Positions 5,868-8,650 of a stretch of 8,650 nucleotides of DNA are shown piece by piece. The notes under the pieces are model-generated. The model saw nothing but the letters and a program-made list of their open reading frames with translations, did not search any database and had not been told where the DNA came from. Source of the stretch: Lachnospiraceae bacterium (GTDB lineage: Bacteria > Bacillota > Clostridia > Lachnospirales > Lachnospiraceae). Within the stretch, counting starts at the first letter, position 1. Every line of letters starts with the position of its first letter. A program made the position numbers and the translations under genes. The stretch covers positions 1 to 8,650 of the forward strand of contig JAIKXK010000405.1 of NCBI GenBank assembly GCA_024684155.1. The letters run 5' to 3'.

Positions 5868-7202
5868 ATGAAGATAGTTATCCCAGTGGGAGCACAGAAG
5901 GTGCTGGAACAATTACAGAAAAATGGCTTCGAGGCATACGTGGTTGGTGGCTGTGTCAGGGATTCTATTATGGGAAGATGTCCTAATGATTGGGATATTA
6001 CCACATCTGCTTTGCCGGAGGAAGTAAAGACCTGTTTTGAAAGAACCATAGATACGGGAATTGTGCATGGAACGGTAACGGTTCGTATGGATGGGGAAAG
6101 CTATGAGGTAACCACCTATCGAATTGATGGGAAGTATGAGGACGGCAGACATCCTACGGAGGTAACCTTTACTCCGAACTTAGAAGAAGACTTGAAGCGA
6201 CGAGACTTTACCATTAATGCCATGGCCTATAATCCTACAGAGGGATTAGTGGATTTATTTGGAGGCGTTTCGGATATTGAAAGGAAAATGATTCGTTGTG
6301 TAGGAGATGGAATGGCAAGATTTTCAGAGGATGCGCTTCGGATGCTCCGTGCCCTTCGATTTTCTGCTCAATTGGATTTTGATATTGAAGAGGAGACTTT
6401 TCTCGCAATTCAAAAGTTGGCTCCTACCTTAGAGAAAATTTCTGCGGAGCGAATTCAGGTAGAATTGGTAAAATTAGTAACATCGAATCATCCGGAAAAA
6501 ATGAGAGATGTGTATGAAAGCGGTCTCTCAAAAATCTTTATGCCAGAATGGGATGCTATGATGGAATGTCCGCAAAATAGCATTCACCATTGTTATAATG
6601 TTGGAGAACATACCATAGAGGTTATGAAACATGTTCCGGCAGAAAAGAAGATACGATTAGCAGCACTCCTTCATGATGTGGGAAAACCACTTTGTCGAAA
6701 GACAGATGAAAAGGGAAGGGATCACTTTAGCGGTCATCCACTCCTTGGAGCAGATATGGCAAAAGACATATTGCAGAGATTAAAGTTTGATAATGCCACC
6801 ATAGATTTTGTGGTTCGTTTGGTGCGATACCATGACGAAAGACCGGCAGCTACAAAAAGAAATATGCGTCGCATGATGAATCGTGTTGGAAGTGAAAATA
6901 TAGAAGATTTATTAACTATAAAACGCGGAGATGCAGCAGGACAAAGTGAGTATCAAATTGAAGAAAAGAATAATTATATCTTAGAGTTAGAAAGACTTTA
7001 CAAAGAAGTGCTTAAAGATGAAGAAGCAGTAACGGTAAAGGATCTTAAGATTAATGGAAAGGATTTAATGGACCTTGGTATAAAAAAAGGCCCCAAAATT
7101 GGAGAAATCCTTCATACACTATTAGAACTTGTGATAGAAGATCCATCTATGAATGATCGGGAGATTCTTTTGGACAGAGCAAAGAAAGAGAATCAGAAAT
7201 GA
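5868..7202 (+). CDS. cca: CCA tRNA nucleotidyltransferase, class II, with HD domain
   Basis: This cytosolic enzyme adds or repairs the 3'-terminal CCA of tRNAs without a template. The nucleotidyltransferase head has GGCVRDSIMG (27-36), metal-binding Asp41 and Asp43 in DWDITTSALP, and RRDFTINAMAY (111-121). It also has the nucleotide-selecting motif EDALRMLRALRF (154-165, Glu154-Asp155-xx-Arg158). An HD phosphohydrolase-like domain follows, with HCYNVGEHT (241-249) and the His269-Asp270 pair in ALLHDVGKP, then a helical C-terminus. The flexible region IDGKYEDGRHPTEVTF between the first motifs is present. That favours a full CCA-adding enzyme over an A-adding one, though this split is not certain from sequence alone. 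Length is 444 residues. The start has AGGAG (5857-5861) 6 nt upstream. The stop overlaps the next gene as ATGA, so the two are probably co-translated. Confidence 0.95.
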   Translation: MKIVIPVGAQKVLEQLQKNGFEAYVVGGCVRDSIMGRCPNDWDITTSALPEEVKTCFERTIDTGIVHGTVTVRMDGESYEVTTYRIDGKYEDGRHPTEVTFTPNLEEDLKRRDFTINAMAYNPTEGLVDLFGGVSDIERKMIRCVGDGMARFSEDALRMLRALRFSAQLDFDIEEETFLAIQKLAPTLEKISAERIQVELVKLVTSNHPEKMRDVYESGLSKIFMPEWDAMMECPQNSIHHCYNVGEHTIEVMKHVPAEKKIRLAALLHDVGKPLCRKTDEKGRDHFSGHPLLGADMAKDILQRLKFDNATIDFVVRLVRYHDERPAATKRNMRRMMNRVGSENIEDLLTIKRGDAAGQSEYQIEEKNNYILELERLYKEVLKDEEAVTVKDLKINGKDLMDLGIKKGPKIGEILHTLLELVIEDPSMNDREILLDRAKKENQK

Positions 7203-8470
7203 GGAAATTTTTCATAAGACTGGTAATGATTGCGTTTTGTATTTTTTGTTTTTGCGGATGTAGTAATGATGGGACCACAGAAGAAACGCAGGAAGTGACA
7301 ATTCAAAGGAAACCAGGAACACCAGCAGATGGTGAGGAAGAAACAGAAGAAGAGAGTGAAGATACTCTTTATATGGTGCAGTCCTTTAACTGCGAAGAGG
7401 AAAAAGTAATCCTTCGATCGTTGAACTATAATAAAAATTACGTATTTAAATATTCATTAAATACTACGTTCCTGGATAAATACGGAGATACTACAAGCTC
7501 GATTAATTTTGTTTCTGGTTCTATTGTAACGATAGGAGATAGAGGAAGTGATGGCTCTTTAAAATCTTTGCAGATGTCTGATGAAGTCTGGACTTTTTCG
7601 GATATCCAAAAATACGAAATTGATGCAGATAATGGTATCTTAGAGCTAAATGATACAAATTATAAATTGACAGACAGCACAGCAGTTTTTTCCAATGGGA
7701 TAGAAGGATCTTTGTCAGATATTGGAACAGAAGATGTTTTAACAGTAGTGGGAATGGATAAAGATATTTTATCCATTGATGTTACTACGGGACATGGATA
7801 TATTTCTTTTTCGAATACGGATAAGTTTGATGGAAGTTTAGTCTATATTGGAAATAAAATTATCACCATGGTGACAAAAGATATGACAGTTACGGTACCA
7901 GAAGGAAGTTATGATGTGACAGTAGCTAATGATGGCTATGGTGGCACAAAAACAGTTGAAGTGGTTAGAAATGAAACTACACTATTAGATTTGTCAGAAC
8001 TAGAGGGAGAAGGACCAAAAACCTGTAAACTGACTATCACTGCTACTACAGAGCTGGAAACTACCATTTATATTGATGGTACTGAGATAGAAAATGGAGA
8101 AGAAACAGAAGTAAAATATGGAAGACATATTCTTAGTATTTCAGTGGAAGGTTATGATACCTGGACAAAGACGCTTTATGTAAATTCAGAATCGGCAAAT
8201 ATTTCTGTTGATCCTACGGAAAGTGATACCAGTAGTAATTCTTCAGAGTCATCAAGTTCATCAAGTTCTACAGACTCATCTGATACAAATGGTAATTCGT
8301 CGAATTCATCAAGTGATACTACGAATTCGTCAAGTTCTACAGATTCATCTGGCTCGACGAATTCTACTACAGGTTCCTCTAGTTCCACTAGTGATAGCAC
8401 GGATTCAGAATTAGATTATTTGTCCACATTGTCGGATTTGATATCTACTTTGTCAGGAACGAGCGATTAA
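7199..8470 (+). CDS. Putative PEGA-domain lipoprotein with Ser/Thr-rich tail
   Basis: This 423-residue protein is probably exported and lipid-anchored to the outer face of the membrane. A positively charged start and hydrophobic stretch (MRKFFIRLVMIAFCIFCFCGC) lead to a lipobox-like FCGC with Cys21 as the likely modified residue. Then come an acidic Glu/Thr linker (22-56) and a beta-rich region I do not recognise (57-214). Two PEGA-like repeats follow: about 222-266 (TVPEGSYDVTVANDGYGGTK) and a clearer one at 277-338 (IYIDGTEI, then VKYGRHILSISVEGY). A Ser/Thr/Asn/Asp low-complexity stretch fills 339-402, and the end is an LxxLxxLI-type segment (405-420). PEGA domains are common in surface proteins of Gram-positive bacteria and are often linked to sugar or cell-wall binding, but no specific role is known. 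It begins in an ATGA overlap with cca behind only a weak AAAGAGAA site, so its expression may depend on cca translation. Confidence 0.85.
   Translation: MRKFFIRLVMIAFCIFCFCGCSNDGTTEETQEVTIQRKPGTPADGEEETEEESEDTLYMVQSFNCEEEKVILRSLNYNKNYVFKYSLNTTFLDKYGDTTSSINFVSGSIVTIGDRGSDGSLKSLQMSDEVWTFSDIQKYEIDADNGILELNDTNYKLTDSTAVFSNGIEGSLSDIGTEDVLTVVGMDKDILSIDVTTGHGYISFSNTDKFDGSLVYIGNKIITMVTKDMTVTVPEGSYDVTVANDGYGGTKTVEVVRNETTLLDLSELEGEGPKTCKLTITATTELETTIYIDGTEIENGEETEVKYGRHILSISVEGYDTWTKTLYVNSESANISVDPTESDTSSNSSESSSSSSSTDSSDTNGNSSNSSSDTTNSSSSTDSSGSTNSTTGSSSSTSDSTDSELDYLSTLSDLISTLSGTSD
8221..8400 (+). repeat. Serine-codon low-complexity tract with internal repeats
   Basis: This part of the lipoprotein gene is built from short TCA/TCT/TCG/AGT/AAT/ACA units. 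The clearest repeat is a 22-bp unit at 8261-8282 repeated at 8330-8351 with one mismatch, 69 bp (23 codons) apart and in frame; AATTCGTC also recurs at 8294 and 8324. The tract encodes the Ser/Thr-rich tail and could change length by slippage or recombination. Confidence 0.75.
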
Positions 8471-8475
8471 GGAAA

Positions 8476-8505
8476 TTGACCGAAAGAAATGAAAATGATT
8501 ATAAT
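8476..8505 (+). promoter_or_regulatory. Sigma-A promoter of the phosphohexomutase gene
   Basis: TTGACC at 8476-8481 and a perfect TATAAT at 8500-8505 are separated by 18 bp. Initiation near 8512 gives a leader of about 27 nt. The -35 box begins 5 bp after the lipoprotein stop codon. An 8-bp inverted repeat, AAATGATT (8493-8500) with AATCATTT (8518-8525), brackets the -10 box. Confidence 0.78.
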
Positions 8506-8538
8506 AGACAACATAGAAATCATTTAAAGGAGGAAAAA

Positions 8539-8650
8539 ATGTTTAAAGAGGAATTTTTACGTTGGATGGATGCTGATCTTTTAGATCCAGATTTAAAGCC
8601 AGAACTTATGAGTGTAAAGGATGATGAGGAGGCAATTAAAGATCGTTTTG
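8539..8650 (+). CDS. Phosphoglucomutase/phosphomannomutase family protein, N-terminal part only
   Basis: An ATG at 8539 follows a consensus AAGGAGG site (8527-8533, 5 nt spacer) and opens a frame that runs off the window after 37 complete codons. The visible peptide begins MFKEEFLRWMDADLLDP and continues through DDEEAIKDRF. This resembles the start of clostridial phospho-sugar mutases, where an FGTAGLRG segment usually follows shortly; that part is not in view. Such enzymes interconvert hexose 1- and 6-phosphates in the cytosol for glycogen or cell-envelope sugar supply. The call rests on a short N-terminal resemblance. It has its own promoter, so it is a separate unit from cca and the lipoprotein. 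Confidence 0.72.
   Translation, partial: MFKEEFLRWMDADLLDPDLKPELMSVKDDEEAIKDRF

Noticed and set aside
5771..6049. 92-codon ORF on the - strand across the cca 5' end
   Set aside because: It is mostly antisense to the conserved nucleotidyltransferase motifs of cca and has no supporting signal.
8176..8414. ORFs on the - strand (8176-8400) and in another + frame (8208-8414) in the lipoprotein tail
   Set aside because: Both are low-complexity shadows of the serine-codon repeats, rich in repeated Glu/Leu/Val or His/Gln/Ile, with no independent evidence.

Overview
The window looks like ordinary chromosome from a low-GC Gram-positive bacterium, most likely a Clostridia member of the Lachnospiraceae type. 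The evidence is an S-box (SAM-I) leader in front of metK, purine-rich AGGAG ribosome sites, consensus sigma-A promoters, a short archaeal/eukaryotic-type prolyl-tRNA synthetase that ends in tyrosine, and a Ser/Thr-rich PEGA lipoprotein. The family assignment is inference from protein resemblance, since no search could be run. All genes are on the + strand.

Layout: (1) 1-1530 is a self-contained metK unit with promoter, SAM riboswitch, riboswitch terminator, metK, and a 15-bp intrinsic terminator. (2) 1548-3985 is a probable operon of a two-membrane-segment sensor histidine kinase, an OmpR-family response regulator that overlaps it by 23 bp, and a short RluA-family pseudouridine synthase. (3) 3982-5667 is proS, with its own promoter overlapping the stop codon of the preceding gene and a very large hairpin behind it. 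(4) 5487-5867 is a 381-bp intergenic region holding a 135-bp GC-rich element bounded by 22-bp perfect inverted repeats, a 26-bp diverged fragment of the same element, an AT-rich palindrome, and the presumed cca promoter. (5) 5868-8470 is cca (tRNA CCA-adding enzyme), coupled through an ATGA overlap to a PEGA-domain lipoprotein. (6) 8476-8650 is a strong promoter and the first 37 codons of a phosphohexomutase that runs off the window.

Three genes concern translation or tRNA/rRNA maturation (the pseudouridine synthase, proS, cca), and metK supplies the methyl donor. The two-component system and the lipoprotein are envelope-facing and their stimulus or role cannot be read from the sequence. Most of the window is conventional. 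The least explained parts are the hairpin element with its fragment at 5531-5791, and the lipoprotein at 7199-8470 with its low-complexity tail. No phage, transposase, CRISPR array, tRNA or rRNA gene was seen.
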